Of a stretch of 64,000 nt of DNA, positions 41,897 through 50,548 are shown piece after piece (within the stretch, counting starts at the first letter, position 1; every line of letters begins with the position of its first letter). This DNA comes from JAVBNU01 sp031551265. GTDB lineage: Bacteria > Cyanobacteriota > Vampirovibrionia > Gastranaerophilales > Gastranaerophilaceae. Location: contig JAVBNU010000005.1 in NCBI GenBank assembly GCA_031551265.1, positions 1 to 64,000 of the forward strand. Direction: 5' to 3'. The notes below the pieces were generated by a model. That model saw only the letters and a list, made by a program, of their open reading frames with translations. It searched no databases and was not told the DNA's origin. The translations under genes were made by a program, and so were the position numbers.

Positions 41897-42932
41897 AAAA
41901 GTTGTCGTTGCTATCAGCGGCGGCGTGGACAGCAGTGTGGCGGCGTTGTTATTGAAACAGCAAGGCTATGAGGTTATTGGTGTAACAGGAAAAATGCAGG
42001 ACGACGAAAACTCAAATCTCGTTGCGCAAAAAGCTGCTGCACTTGCTCAAAAACTCGGCATTGAGCACCATGTGCTTGATTTAAGTGTTGATTTCCAAAA
42101 ATGCGTAATTGATTATTTCGATGAAACTTACAAAAAAGCACATACGCCAAACCCTTGTATCGCCTGCAACAACAACATTAAATGGGGCAAAATCTTTGAC
42201 TGGGCAATGAATGAAATCAACGCTGATTTTTATGCAACGGGGCATTATGCAAAAATTATGCAAAAAAACGGTAAATATTTACTGTATCCGACAAAAGACA
42301 GGGCTAAAGATCAGATTTATTATTTGTTTGAATTGACTCAGGAACAGCTTGCAAAAACACTTTTCCCGCTTGCTGATTACACAAAGGATGAAATTAAAAA
42401 CATAGCTGATGAAAATAATTTAGTCGAAAAAAACACCTACAAAGAAAGTCAGGATGTGTGCTTTATAGACAAAAAAATGACAACACAACGTTATTTAGCC
42501 GACAAATTCGGCAAAATTCGCGGTGACTTTGTAGAAATTAATTCAGGTAAAAAATTAGGCGAACATAACGGTTATTACCGCTATACAATCGGCCAGCGCA
42601 AAGGAATCGGCATTGCATACACTGAGCCTTTATACGTGGTGGATATCGATGCCGCGAAAAACACCGTCTATCTGGGCATACGTGGTGATTTGTTCAAGAA
42701 AAGCATGGTTATACAAAACCCTGTAATGCACGACTGCGAGGGCGTCAAAGAGTTTGATGCACTGGTAAAAATCCGCAATAACATGTACATGCAAGAAGCG
42801 CATATCACACAAGCCAATCAATCTCTAACTATTAGTTTCAAAGAGCCGGCCTCGGCCATTACCAAAGGTCAGGCCACTGTTTTATACGACATCAGCGACG
42901 GACACCTAATCGGTGGCGGCTGGATAAATTAA
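41883..42932 (+). CDS. mnmA: tRNA-specific 2-thiouridylase MnmA
   Basis: 349 residues. PP-loop ISGGVDSSVAA, catalytic Cys in NPCIACNN and QDVCFI, ATGHYAKI and KDQIYYLFELTQEQL blocks. Makes s2U34 in tRNA Lys, Glu and Gln. The start overlaps the previous gene by 14 bases, so translation is coupled. Confidence 0.96.
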   Translation: MSSNKKVVVAISGGVDSSVAALLLKQQGYEVIGVTGKMQDDENSNLVAQKAAALAQKLGIEHHVLDLSVDFQKCVIDYFDETYKKAHTPNPCIACNNNIKWGKIFDWAMNEINADFYATGHYAKIMQKNGKYLLYPTKDRAKDQIYYLFELTQEQLAKTLFPLADYTKDEIKNIADENNLVEKNTYKESQDVCFIDKKMTTQRYLADKFGKIRGDFVEINSGKKLGEHNGYYRYTIGQRKGIGIAYTEPLYVVDIDAAKNTVYLGIRGDLFKKSMVIQNPVMHDCEGVKEFDALVKIRNNMYMQEAHITQANQSLTISFKEPASAITKGQATVLYDISDGHLIGGGWIN

Positions 42933-43020
42933 TAAACTCACAGCCACAATCTTGTGTTGAACTTTCAAGGTATGTTATAATAATGCTTGTAGTTTGTACT
43001 CAAAAATAAGAGAGGATTTT

Positions 43021-43773
43021 ATGAGAAAAATAGAAGCATTTAAAAGCAGATTAGCTGAAAAAACTGCAATTAAAGTGATTGCGGGTATAGATAATTTTGA
43101 TATTGAAAGTGTAAGAAAAGTTGTGAGCGCAGCTGACAAAGCAGGCGCTGATGCTGTTGATATAGCAGCCAGCGCTGAGTTGATTGCGATGGCTAAAGAA
43201 ATAACAAATTTACCGATTTTTGTTTCTTCTATTTCGCCTGAGGAATTGGCTGACGCTGTTGAAGCCGGTGCTGATGCGATTGAAGTCGGCAATTTCGACG
43301 CTTTGTACAAAAAAGGGCTGAGAATGTCAGCAAACGAGATTCTTGAAATCGTTGAGACCACATTGGCGATGATTAATAAAGAAGAAGTGTTTGTATGCGT
43401 GACAGTTCCCGGGCATATCGACGTAAATGAACAAATCTGTTTAGCAAAAAAATTGGAAGAATTAAATATTGATTTGATTCAAACAGAAGGCGCAGCTGTG
43501 GCTAACGTGAATAACAACGGTGCGAGAGGACTTTTGGAAACAGCTCAGGTTTCGATTGCGAACACAATTGAATTGGCAAGAAATGTTGAAATCCCTGTAA
43601 TGACGGCTAGCGGCATTACCACAACAACATCAGCATTAGCTTTTGCAGCCGGCGCTTCAGCGATTGGTGTTGGTTCTTGTATTAACAAGCTTTCTTCAAC
43701 TATTGAGATGGTTGCGGTTATCAAAAGCTTGATTAACACAACTAACCGTTCACAATCAGTTGAATTAGTATAG
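43021..43773 (+). CDS. Ycf23/DUF561 TIM-barrel protein
   Basis: 250 residues from ATG 43021 (SD AGAGAGGA). KVIAGIDNFDIESVRKVVSAADKAGADAVDIAAS, PIFVSSISPEELADAVEAGADAIEVGNFDALY and VMTASGITTTTSALAFAAGASAIGVGSCINKLSS are typical of the DUF561/Ycf23 family, encoded in cyanobacteria and red-algal plastids. The function is not established. Strong support for cyanobacterial ancestry. A TPR gene follows 15 bases later. Confidence 0.85.
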   Translation: MRKIEAFKSRLAEKTAIKVIAGIDNFDIESVRKVVSAADKAGADAVDIAASAELIAMAKEITNLPIFVSSISPEELADAVEAGADAIEVGNFDALYKKGLRMSANEILEIVETTLAMINKEEVFVCVTVPGHIDVNEQICLAKKLEELNIDLIQTEGAAVANVNNNGARGLLETAQVSIANTIELARNVEIPVMTASGITTTTSALAFAAGASAIGVGSCINKLSSTIEMVAVIKSLINTTNRSQSVELV

Positions 43774-43788
43774 GCAATTGAGGGTCTG

Positions 43789-45636
43789 ATGTCTGATATT
43801 GAGTTAATCGAAAATATTAAACTGGCATTTGACCTGCAAAAGAAAGGTCAATATCGTGAAGCGATAGCTGTACTTTACAAGGTGCTGGCTATAGAGCCTG
43901 ACAATATTGAGGCGATAATTCAAATTGCGTATTTATTTTATGCGCGACATGATGTTGAAATCGCAACGGAATATTACGAAAAAGCCCTTCAGCTTGAGAA
44001 TAAAAATGCTCAGGCGCTTGAGGGGCTTTTGACTATTTATATTTCAACCAAAAAATACAAAGAAGCTTTGAGAATTGCCAGCAAGTTGTGCGAAATTTCG
44101 TCCGACGTCAACTCATTTATCCAATTATTATACATACTCTGCTTAAATGAAGAGTATAATTTGGTCATAAAAACTTTTGAAACTTCACAGTATAAGGATA
44201 CAAAAAGTGAATACGTATATTTTTATCTGGGATTATCGTACTTCTATTTAAGAGATTATGACTCTGCCGAAACATACTTGCATAAGGCATTGAAGCTTGA
44301 TGACCAACATTCTGAGTCAATGTATTATTTGTCTAAAATATATTTCGACAAAGGTGACTTCCAGAGGGCTGACGACTTGTTGAACTCATTGCTCAGTGTG
44401 CGTCAGAGCGCTAAGGCATACAACTTAAAAGGCTTAATTCAGCTGCATTATAATAACAACGCAAAAGCGATTAATTACTTCACTTTTGCAACGAAAATTA
44501 ATAACAAAATTTCTGAGTACTATTATAATCTTGCGGTAGCTTATTCGCTGAACGGCTGGTTGGTTGAAGCCGAAAATTGTTATCGAAAAGCAATCATGCT
44601 TGAGCCTGAAAATATGCTGTATCACTATACTCTGGCGTATTTATACTACGAGACGCGCGAATTTGCAAAATCACAGGATGAATTGAATTATATCAGGTCA
44701 GCCAAATCTGATTACTTGGATGCAAGGGTTTTGGAAGCGCTGATTATGCTTGAGGATAATCAAGTTTTGCAAGCAAAAGCTAAACTGGAAGCGCTAATAA
44801 CCGAGGTTCCCGAGTATGATTTTGTGTTCTACGCGTTGGGCAAAGCTAACAGGGCGCTGGAGCTCTACGATGAAGCCATTTTAAACATTAAAAAAGCAAT
44901 TGAGTTGAAGCCCAAATCACTCGATTACAAAAGTGAGCTGGCTGAATATCTGATTTTGAAAGAGTCCTATGATGAAGCGCTACAGATTGCTGACGAGATT
45001 ATTGAAATTAATAAATATTTTATCCACGCGTACCTGTTGAAAGCAAAAATATTGCTGCTTCAGGATAAATACGACGACGCGCTGCCTATTGTTGAATCGG
45101 CGATTCGTCTGGATTCAAACGAAGATAGCGCATACTTTTTGAAGGCACAAATACTACTCAAAAAGGATATGAATAATGCTGCGGTTGACAATATTAAAAC
45201 CGCAATCACGCTTTCACCGAATGAAATTAAGTATTATCGCTTTTTAGCAGAAATTTATTCTGCTGCATCCAACTACCGTAACGCGTTGGATTATTACAGA
45301 GAAATTTTTGACAATGTTGTCGATAACCCTGAATTGTACATATGCGCGGCTGAATGCGCCGAAAAAGTCGAAGAAATTCAACAAGCAAAAGAATTTTACC
45401 TACGTGCGTACAGAGTTGCGCCAACTAACCCCAAAATAATCATCGGATACGCCGATTTTCTTGTGCGTCAGGGCAAATATAAAAATGCGTTGAAATTTTT
45501 ATATAATATTGTAAAAAAAGAAAACGCATTACCGGCGCAAAGTATGCTTATTCCCAAGTATGATGAGGTTAAGCAAGCTTTTTTACGTCAGGCGTCTGCG
45601 TTGGATAAATTAGTGTATAAAGCTTTTAAAATCTAG
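43789..45636 (+). CDS. Large TPR-repeat protein
   Basis: 615 residues, about 16 tetratricopeptide units from residue 8 to 600 (for example KKGQYREAIAVLYKVLAIEPDN, YDSAETYLHKALKLDDQH, GWLVEAENCYRKAIMLEPEN, YNEAIL-like YDEAILNIKKAIELKPKS). No signal peptide or membrane helix. A cytoplasmic scaffold; partners unknown. Co-directional with the Ycf23-like gene and convergent with the HEALH protein, whose stop is 1 base away. Confidence 0.9.
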   Translation: MSDIELIENIKLAFDLQKKGQYREAIAVLYKVLAIEPDNIEAIIQIAYLFYARHDVEIATEYYEKALQLENKNAQALEGLLTIYISTKKYKEALRIASKLCEISSDVNSFIQLLYILCLNEEYNLVIKTFETSQYKDTKSEYVYFYLGLSYFYLRDYDSAETYLHKALKLDDQHSESMYYLSKIYFDKGDFQRADDLLNSLLSVRQSAKAYNLKGLIQLHYNNNAKAINYFTFATKINNKISEYYYNLAVAYSLNGWLVEAENCYRKAIMLEPENMLYHYTLAYLYYETREFAKSQDELNYIRSAKSDYLDARVLEALIMLEDNQVLQAKAKLEALITEVPEYDFVFYALGKANRALELYDEAILNIKKAIELKPKSLDYKSELAEYLILKESYDEALQIADEIIEINKYFIHAYLLKAKILLLQDKYDDALPIVESAIRLDSNEDSAYFLKAQILLKKDMNNAAVDNIKTAITLSPNEIKYYRFLAEIYSAASNYRNALDYYREIFDNVVDNPELYICAAECAEKVEEIQQAKEFYLRAYRVAPTNPKIIIGYADFLVRQGKYKNALKFLYNIVKKENALPAQSMLIPKYDEVKQAFLRQASALDKLVYKAFKI

Positions 45637-45637
45637 C

Positions 45638-46348
45638 CTACAACGCTTCGATATCTTCAAATCCCGGTGAGCGTGATGGCAGGTTTCTGTATGCAGGGTT
45701 CGCGATTATGCTTTTGCGAATGTATTTGTCCGAATAATTGCCTTTGACAAATAACATTTTCAGTCTTTCCTCGCGTTGTACAAGAGGATGCATTTTATCG
45801 ACTTTGTCAGGATTAGCTTCTGAGAGTTTTGTCCAAACAGCGGCTTCCATTGTCCAGGCATATGTTTCTTCGTTTATGGAGTTGTAAGCGTCTTGATGCA
45901 AAGCCTCATGGGCTAACAATGCCGCAAGCGCGATTGGAGGTGCATCTTTATGCTTGTTGTTGATATTAATATATAATTTTTGGCTTACTTTGCTGCCAGC
46001 CGCGTCAAATTCCTTGAAGCTGGGATTAATTTCTGATAAGTCTTTGAACTGAACACGAATAGGGCGATTTGTCAGATTTGAACCCAGAATAGCCTCTCGT
46101 GAGTACGATCCAACTGTATTTTGCAATAATTCTAACGCCAGGATAACATTGCGATCTTTGGTCACACTTTTGTAGGTTTTTTCAAGTTCCAACCATTGCT
46201 TGTCAGAAATATTGTATTCTCTATAGTCTATTTCAGCACTCAATTCCGCTTTGGGCGACTTTTTTGGCGGTTCGGCTGCAAATGTCATTCCTTGCATTAC
46301 TAATGCTTGTAACATAACGGCAACGGCTATTTTGGTTAATTTTTTCAT
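45638..46348 (-). CDS. Exported HEALH-motif protein, possible metallopeptidase
   Basis: 236 residues from ATG 46348 (SD GAAGAG). Signal peptide 1-24 (TFAA). LAALLAHEALHQDAYNSINEETYAWTMEAAVW contains HExxH with a downstream Glu (EETYAW) that could be the third zinc ligand, as in minimal gluzincin-like folds. No substrate is known. Periplasmic or secreted. Similar short HEALH proteins occur in cyanobacteria-related genomes; I cannot name the family. Confidence 0.75.
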   Translation of the reverse strand: MKKLTKIAVAVMLQALVMQGMTFAAEPPKKSPKAELSAEIDYREYNISDKQWLELEKTYKSVTKDRNVILALELLQNTVGSYSREAILGSNLTNRPIRVQFKDLSEINPSFKEFDAAGSKVSQKLYININNKHKDAPPIALAALLAHEALHQDAYNSINEETYAWTMEAAVWTKLSEANPDKVDKMHPLVQREERLKMLFVKGNYSDKYIRKSIIANPAYRNLPSRSPGFEDIEAL

Positions 46349-46568
46349 AATACTCAACTCTTCTTATTTTGGCTAACAATAATATTATTACATCATTTTT
46401 ATTTTAAGGAAAATTTTTTTTAATTCAATTTTAAAAATCCCCATACCCCGGTATAATCTTTCTCATACTTTAGTATAAACTTTTGTAACATTTATCAAAG
46501 TTTTTTCAAATTTTGCCGATAATATAAACAAGAAAAGTACACGTAATAGGAATGGAAAAATAAAATCT

Positions 46569-47906
46569 ATGTCGATGTTTTCGAGATGTGACAAGTTAAT
46601 GAACAATGACCCGTTTGAGGAAATTTTTGCTCTGAATCTGGGTGACTTTTTGACAGAGCACCTTATTTCGGATGAACTTGCGTCGAAAATTAAAGATAAA
46701 ATAGGTCATGGTCCCGATAACCTTAAAAAACAGCTTCAAGAGCTTGTATCTATCTATTCGATAGACAATACGTTGAATTTATTAGGTTTCAATTATAACG
46801 AAGATTATGTTATTTATAACGCAGTTGCAAAAACGCTTTTACAAATGGTAGAAGCTGAAGCTTGCCACGTTTTTCTCGCTAAAGATCGTTTAAAAGGACA
46901 TTTTGAGCATGACCTCGTGCTTGTCGGCTCCTCTGTGGATTGTTGTAACAAAGATTACGCCTATGATATTGGTCATAACCTCAATGAGGATGACTGTGTT
47001 ATTCAAGCGTTTCATAGTAAAAAGCCTGTTGTGGTCAACGTTTGGCAAAGTGCCGAATTATTCAATCCGATTGAAATATTGAACGAGCATATGGTCAAAA
47101 CTTGTATGGCTTTTCCGATGCACCACAGCGGTGAGTCTTTAGGCGTTATAGTTTTGGAAAAATATAACGACGCAGAAATAGCTAAAGAATATTTCAGCTT
47201 GATTGAAGCCACTGCTACGTTATTCGCGGCTTCTCTACACTTGCAAACTCTCACGGAAGAGGCAATGGCGTTAATTAAAAAAGAAGACCCTCGTGAGTCG
47301 ATTTTGAAGCATTTACGGGCTGAACTCACCGTTGTTATAGGTGATTTAGGTGATGAACAACAGGTGTTTGTTGAAAAACTCGCCAAAGCGGTTGATTTAA
47401 AAGGTTCTTATGAAAACGAACATTCTGCTAAAGTCGCGGATTTGGCCAAAAAAATCTGTGTAGACTTAGGTTTGAACGAAAAAACAAAAGATTTGATATA
47501 TTATGCGGCGCTTTTACAAAACATAGGTAAAATTGTTCTGCCGCAAGAAATTTTCGATAAAAAAGAAAAATTATCAGACGACGAATGGCAAAAACTCCAA
47601 GCCTCACCGAATGTTGGCGTAAATATTTTGATGAGAATAAACTTCTTATCCGAGGTCATACCCTACATTCACTACAACAAGGAACGTTGGGACGGTAAAG
47701 GAAAACCTGAGGGCTTAAAAGGCTTGAGCATACCGTTTGGTTCAAGAGTCATCGCCGTTGCCGATGCGTATTGTGCCCTGGTTACACCAAGACCATTCCG
47801 TAAAGCATTCACCCATGAGCAAGCCATGGAAATCATGAAGGAAGAAGCAGGTACTAAGTGGGATCCTACTGTAGTAAATGCTCTATATAACATTGACAGG
47901 AATTAA
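46569..47906 (+). CDS. GAF domain plus degenerate HD-GYP domain
   Basis: 445 residues. N-terminal 60 residues unknown, GAF domain about 70-230 (LLQMVEAEACHVFLAKDRL, MVKTCMAFPMHHSGESLGVIVLEKYN), HD-GYP about 265-440. The metal-binding HD of HDIGKI is QN here (LLQNIGKIVLP), and GYP is GKP (HYNKERWDGKGKPEGL), while the flanking His residues are kept. It probably does not hydrolyse cyclic di-GMP and may act as a sensor or binder. Start uncertain: ATG 46569 or 46602, no SD for either. Confidence 0.85.
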   Translation: MSMFSRCDKLMNNDPFEEIFALNLGDFLTEHLISDELASKIKDKIGHGPDNLKKQLQELVSIYSIDNTLNLLGFNYNEDYVIYNAVAKTLLQMVEAEACHVFLAKDRLKGHFEHDLVLVGSSVDCCNKDYAYDIGHNLNEDDCVIQAFHSKKPVVVNVWQSAELFNPIEILNEHMVKTCMAFPMHHSGESLGVIVLEKYNDAEIAKEYFSLIEATATLFAASLHLQTLTEEAMALIKKEDPRESILKHLRAELTVVIGDLGDEQQVFVEKLAKAVDLKGSYENEHSAKVADLAKKICVDLGLNEKTKDLIYYAALLQNIGKIVLPQEIFDKKEKLSDDEWQKLQASPNVGVNILMRINFLSEVIPYIHYNKERWDGKGKPEGLKGLSIPFGSRVIAVADAYCALVTPRPFRKAFTHEQAMEIMKEEAGTKWDPTVVNALYNIDRN

Positions 47907-47924
47907 TAACGTAGAGAAAAAATT

Positions 47925-48719
47925 ATGAAAAAATTAGCGGTAATTTTTATTATTATGGCTCTGGCAATTTTGTCAGTGCCAAATGTGGTGTTTGCGGCAG
48001 ATGCGAAAAGCGATACTCACACAATTGAATATGTTTCAAAAGATAGCTATGTAATACGTTCGGAGTTGACATTTCCGAAAACGAAAGCTGCAAATTACCC
48101 GCTGGTTGTACTTTTACACTCATATGGCCTATCATCAAAATTTTGGGATGGATTACCTAAAAAGCTAAACAATGCCGGCTATGCTGTTTTAGCAATTGAT
48201 TTTCGCGGTCACGGACAAAGTATTTATTTGACAAATCTGAAACAGCGCTCATACATGTACCTGAGCAAAGAGACGTTTCAGCAATTTCCTAATGACGTAT
48301 ACAATATAGTGAACAAAGTTTACGATACGTACAGTAGTGTTTCTAAAAACGAAACATTCTTTATAGGCGCTGATATTGGCGCGAATACAGCTATCTACGT
48401 GGCTGATATGCTAAAGAAAAAGCCTGCTGCATTGGTTTTAATAACCCCACAGGTTGACTTCAAAGGGCTTTATACGCCTATCAAACTTGCCGAAGCGGGT
48501 GTTGTACCGGTTTTGGCCATTGCAAGTGCCAAAGACGCTTATTCGTTGAGTCAAATAAACGACCTAAAAAAATACGCACAAGGAGTCGTGAGCTTGCTGC
48601 GCTTACCGGCCGGTGGCCCGGGCATGACAACTATAGCAACAAACTCAAGCGCCATGGACACAATCATTAACTGGCTCGTGCAACAAACAACCTCAACAGT
48701 GAAATCAAGTCTACAATAA
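47925..48719 (+). CDS. Exported alpha/beta-hydrolase-fold protein lacking the usual Ser and His
   Basis: 264 residues. Signal peptide 1-24. PLVVLLHSYGLSSKFWDGLPKKLNNAGYAVLAIDFRGHGQS (oxyanion loop and strand 4) is typical. The nucleophile elbow reads GADIG instead of GxSxG, and the C-terminal His loop reads PAGGPGMT, so the Ser-His pair is missing. An Asp nucleophile as in dehalogenases is conceivable, but no catalytic His is seen. Likely a pseudoenzyme. Starts 19 bases after the HD-GYP gene. Confidence 0.8.
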   Translation: MKKLAVIFIIMALAILSVPNVVFAADAKSDTHTIEYVSKDSYVIRSELTFPKTKAANYPLVVLLHSYGLSSKFWDGLPKKLNNAGYAVLAIDFRGHGQSIYLTNLKQRSYMYLSKETFQQFPNDVYNIVNKVYDTYSSVSKNETFFIGADIGANTAIYVADMLKKKPAALVLITPQVDFKGLYTPIKLAEAGVVPVLAIASAKDAYSLSQINDLKKYAQGVVSLLRLPAGGPGMTTIATNSSAMDTIINWLVQQTTSTVKSSLQ

Positions 48720-48721
48720 TT

Positions 48722-49930
48722 TTAATCTATATTAATAAGCTCAACCAAGTTCATAACAGGCTTATCTGCAACGCCAAGCTCGAGCAATCCTTGTTTCAAG
48801 CCTGCGACACATGCCGGACAGGCGGTTAAGACAATATCACTCTCTGTGTTGAGTATATTTTTGGCTTTGACTGTTGATATAGCTGTAGAAATATTGTGAT
48901 GGCGCACAGCAAAATCACCGGCAACACCACAACAGCTGTCGTATTCGGTCATTTCAGTGTATTTTAAATTTTCAATATTTTTCAAAATGTCGTTTATGTC
49001 GCCATCGTAGTGGCAAGGCTTGTGGAATGTCACTGAAGAGGTAGATTTCAGTGCTTTTTTGTAGTTCATTACTTTTAGGAAATCCAAAATGTTTATTGAT
49101 TTTTCACTCATTATTTTAGCCTTGTCCTTTAGACTTTCATCGGCGAATTCAGTGTATTTTGAGAGCATATACGAGCAGCTTGCACAATCAGTGATAAAAT
49201 AGTCATACTCGTCAGGTAATTGTTTCAAATTTGTTTCAGCCAGTTTCGCGATTCTGTCGATCATTCCTTTTGAGCTGTAGCTGATACCACAGCATTCAAA
49301 ATCTGCGCAAGTAACATCACAGTCAAGTTCGTCCAGTATGTTTAGTACAGCGTTTTTTGTTGACGGGTTGATGTATTTATTCACGCATCCTTGGAAATAT
49401 ACGACTTTTAAGGCTTTTTTTGTTTTCGTTTTGTTTTTTTTGCGGTGAACGTTTTGAGTAGCGAGTGTATTGCCTAATAAAATTAGTCTGCCTAATTTTC
49501 CGAGTTTTATTATTTGGTTTTGTAACTTACTGATTATTTTATCAATACGTAAAAATCTATAAGTATTAAAAGCTATGCTCGCGCAAAACAGACATGATTT
49601 AAATAATGTGTACGAAGTTAATAAATTGTATAGAGAATATTTATTATTTTCGTATTGCTCAGATTTAACGGCTGTTAGGATTTCTCGCGCATCAATGTTG
49701 CTAGGGCAAAAGTTTTTGCACGCGTTGCAATGCAAGCATAAATCAACGTATTCCAGAACTTTGTCTGATAATTTAATGTGTTTTTGTATAACGCCGTTGA
49801 GCAAGATAAATTTGCCGCGCGAAAGCGTGCACTCATTCCCTGTTGCTTTATATATCGGGCATGCCTTTTGGCACAGCCCGCATTTTGAGCACTGGTATAT
49901 ATTTTCTTCTAATTCGGCTAAAGTTTTCAT
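48722..49930 (-). CDS. Fe-S oxidoreductase, GlcF/HdrD-like with two CCG domains
   Basis: 402 residues from ATG 49930. Two 4Fe-4S motifs, CSKCGLCQKACP and CLHCNACKNFCP (residues about 11-75), then two CCG domains (FQGCVNKY...CADFECCGISYSSKG and FHKPCHYDG...YDSCCGVAGDF). Members carry electrons for glycolate, lactate or glycerol-3-phosphate dehydrogenases or heterodisulfide reductase. No flavoprotein partner gene lies next to it here. TATAAT is exactly 6 bases before the ATG and no SD: predicted leaderless. Confidence 0.88.
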   Translation of the reverse strand: MKTLAELEENIYQCSKCGLCQKACPIYKATGNECTLSRGKFILLNGVIQKHIKLSDKVLEYVDLCLHCNACKNFCPSNIDAREILTAVKSEQYENNKYSLYNLLTSYTLFKSCLFCASIAFNTYRFLRIDKIISKLQNQIIKLGKLGRLILLGNTLATQNVHRKKNKTKTKKALKVVYFQGCVNKYINPSTKNAVLNILDELDCDVTCADFECCGISYSSKGMIDRIAKLAETNLKQLPDEYDYFITDCASCSYMLSKYTEFADESLKDKAKIMSEKSINILDFLKVMNYKKALKSTSSVTFHKPCHYDGDINDILKNIENLKYTEMTEYDSCCGVAGDFAVRHHNISTAISTVKAKNILNTESDIVLTACPACVAGLKQGLLELGVADKPVMNLVELINID

Positions 49931-50162
49931 AATTAAATTATATGTTAAAAAAACCAAATGTTTGCAGCCCCGAACTTTAAAGTGTGAGTGAACTCATGAA
50001 ATGTTAATATGCGAGGCGGCGAAAAAATACAACTAAGCACAACCTCTCATGACCCTCTAAAAATGGGGCTCGTATATGCAAAATATATATGGGCTTGACA
50101 TGGGCTTTACCATGGTATGACATGATTTGAAAGCAATTGTAAAAAAATGTTAAGATTATAAT
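49931..50162 (+). other. Non-coding gap with short palindromes
   Basis: No ORF. Holds CTCATGACCC and CCATGG-type palindromes around 50050-50120 and a possible promoter TTGAAA, 18 bases, TAAGAT (50127-50156) for the following small RNA. Confidence 0.4.
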
Positions 50163-50268
50163 TTAAATAATAATAAAAAAAGCATGCTTATATTATCATA
50201 GTAGTAACAAATCCCCAAATCTCCTCCCAAGAGTATAAAGTATCAGCTGCGATGCAGCTTTTTTTTTG
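50163..50268 (+). ncRNA. Candidate small RNA with CUCCUCCC motif
   Basis: An intrinsic terminator (AGCTGC-gat-GCAGCT then nine T, 50245-50267) ends a stretch with no ORF. Upstream lies an unpaired C-rich run, AATCCCCAAATCTCCTCCCA, able to pair with GGGAGGAG-type SD sequences. The 5' end is uncertain: about 50163 from TAAGAT, or about 50203 from TATTAT at 50191. It shares the CUCCU feature with the candidate at 39070. Confidence 0.5.
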
Positions 50269-50292
50269 CTTCTACTCACATTCGATAGGTCT

Positions 50293-50341
50293 ACCATTCC
50301 ACAAATCGAAAAAAACAAATTTTTCTGACTTGTGCAATGGT
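50293..50341. repeat. Long stem-loop with nested hairpin
   Basis: Outer arms ACCATTcCACAA and TTGTGcAATGGT pair with one C:C mismatch; the loop contains a second stem GAAAAA/TTTTTC. Not followed by a T-run, so not a simple terminator. Confidence 0.5.
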
Positions 50342-50548
50342 CTCATTATAGTCTGCTGATTTTTGTTAAAAAATAACCGAAAGGGCTATTTACTTTTCAA
50401 ATGCCAGTCATATTAATAATATTTTATTTTTGTATATATTTTATAAATATTTTCTGAATACTAATATTAAGATTATTTAAAGAAACAAGCATGTGCTAAA
50501 AAAAGTTTGTTATAATAAAAATTCGATTTAGTTTGATTGGAGTGCAAA
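50342..50548 (+). promoter_or_regulatory. rpsA upstream region
   Basis: Non-coding AT-rich leader. TATAAT at about 50511-50516 is the likely -10. The SD GGAG is 7-8 bases before ATG 50549. Nothing else was recognised. Confidence 0.4.
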
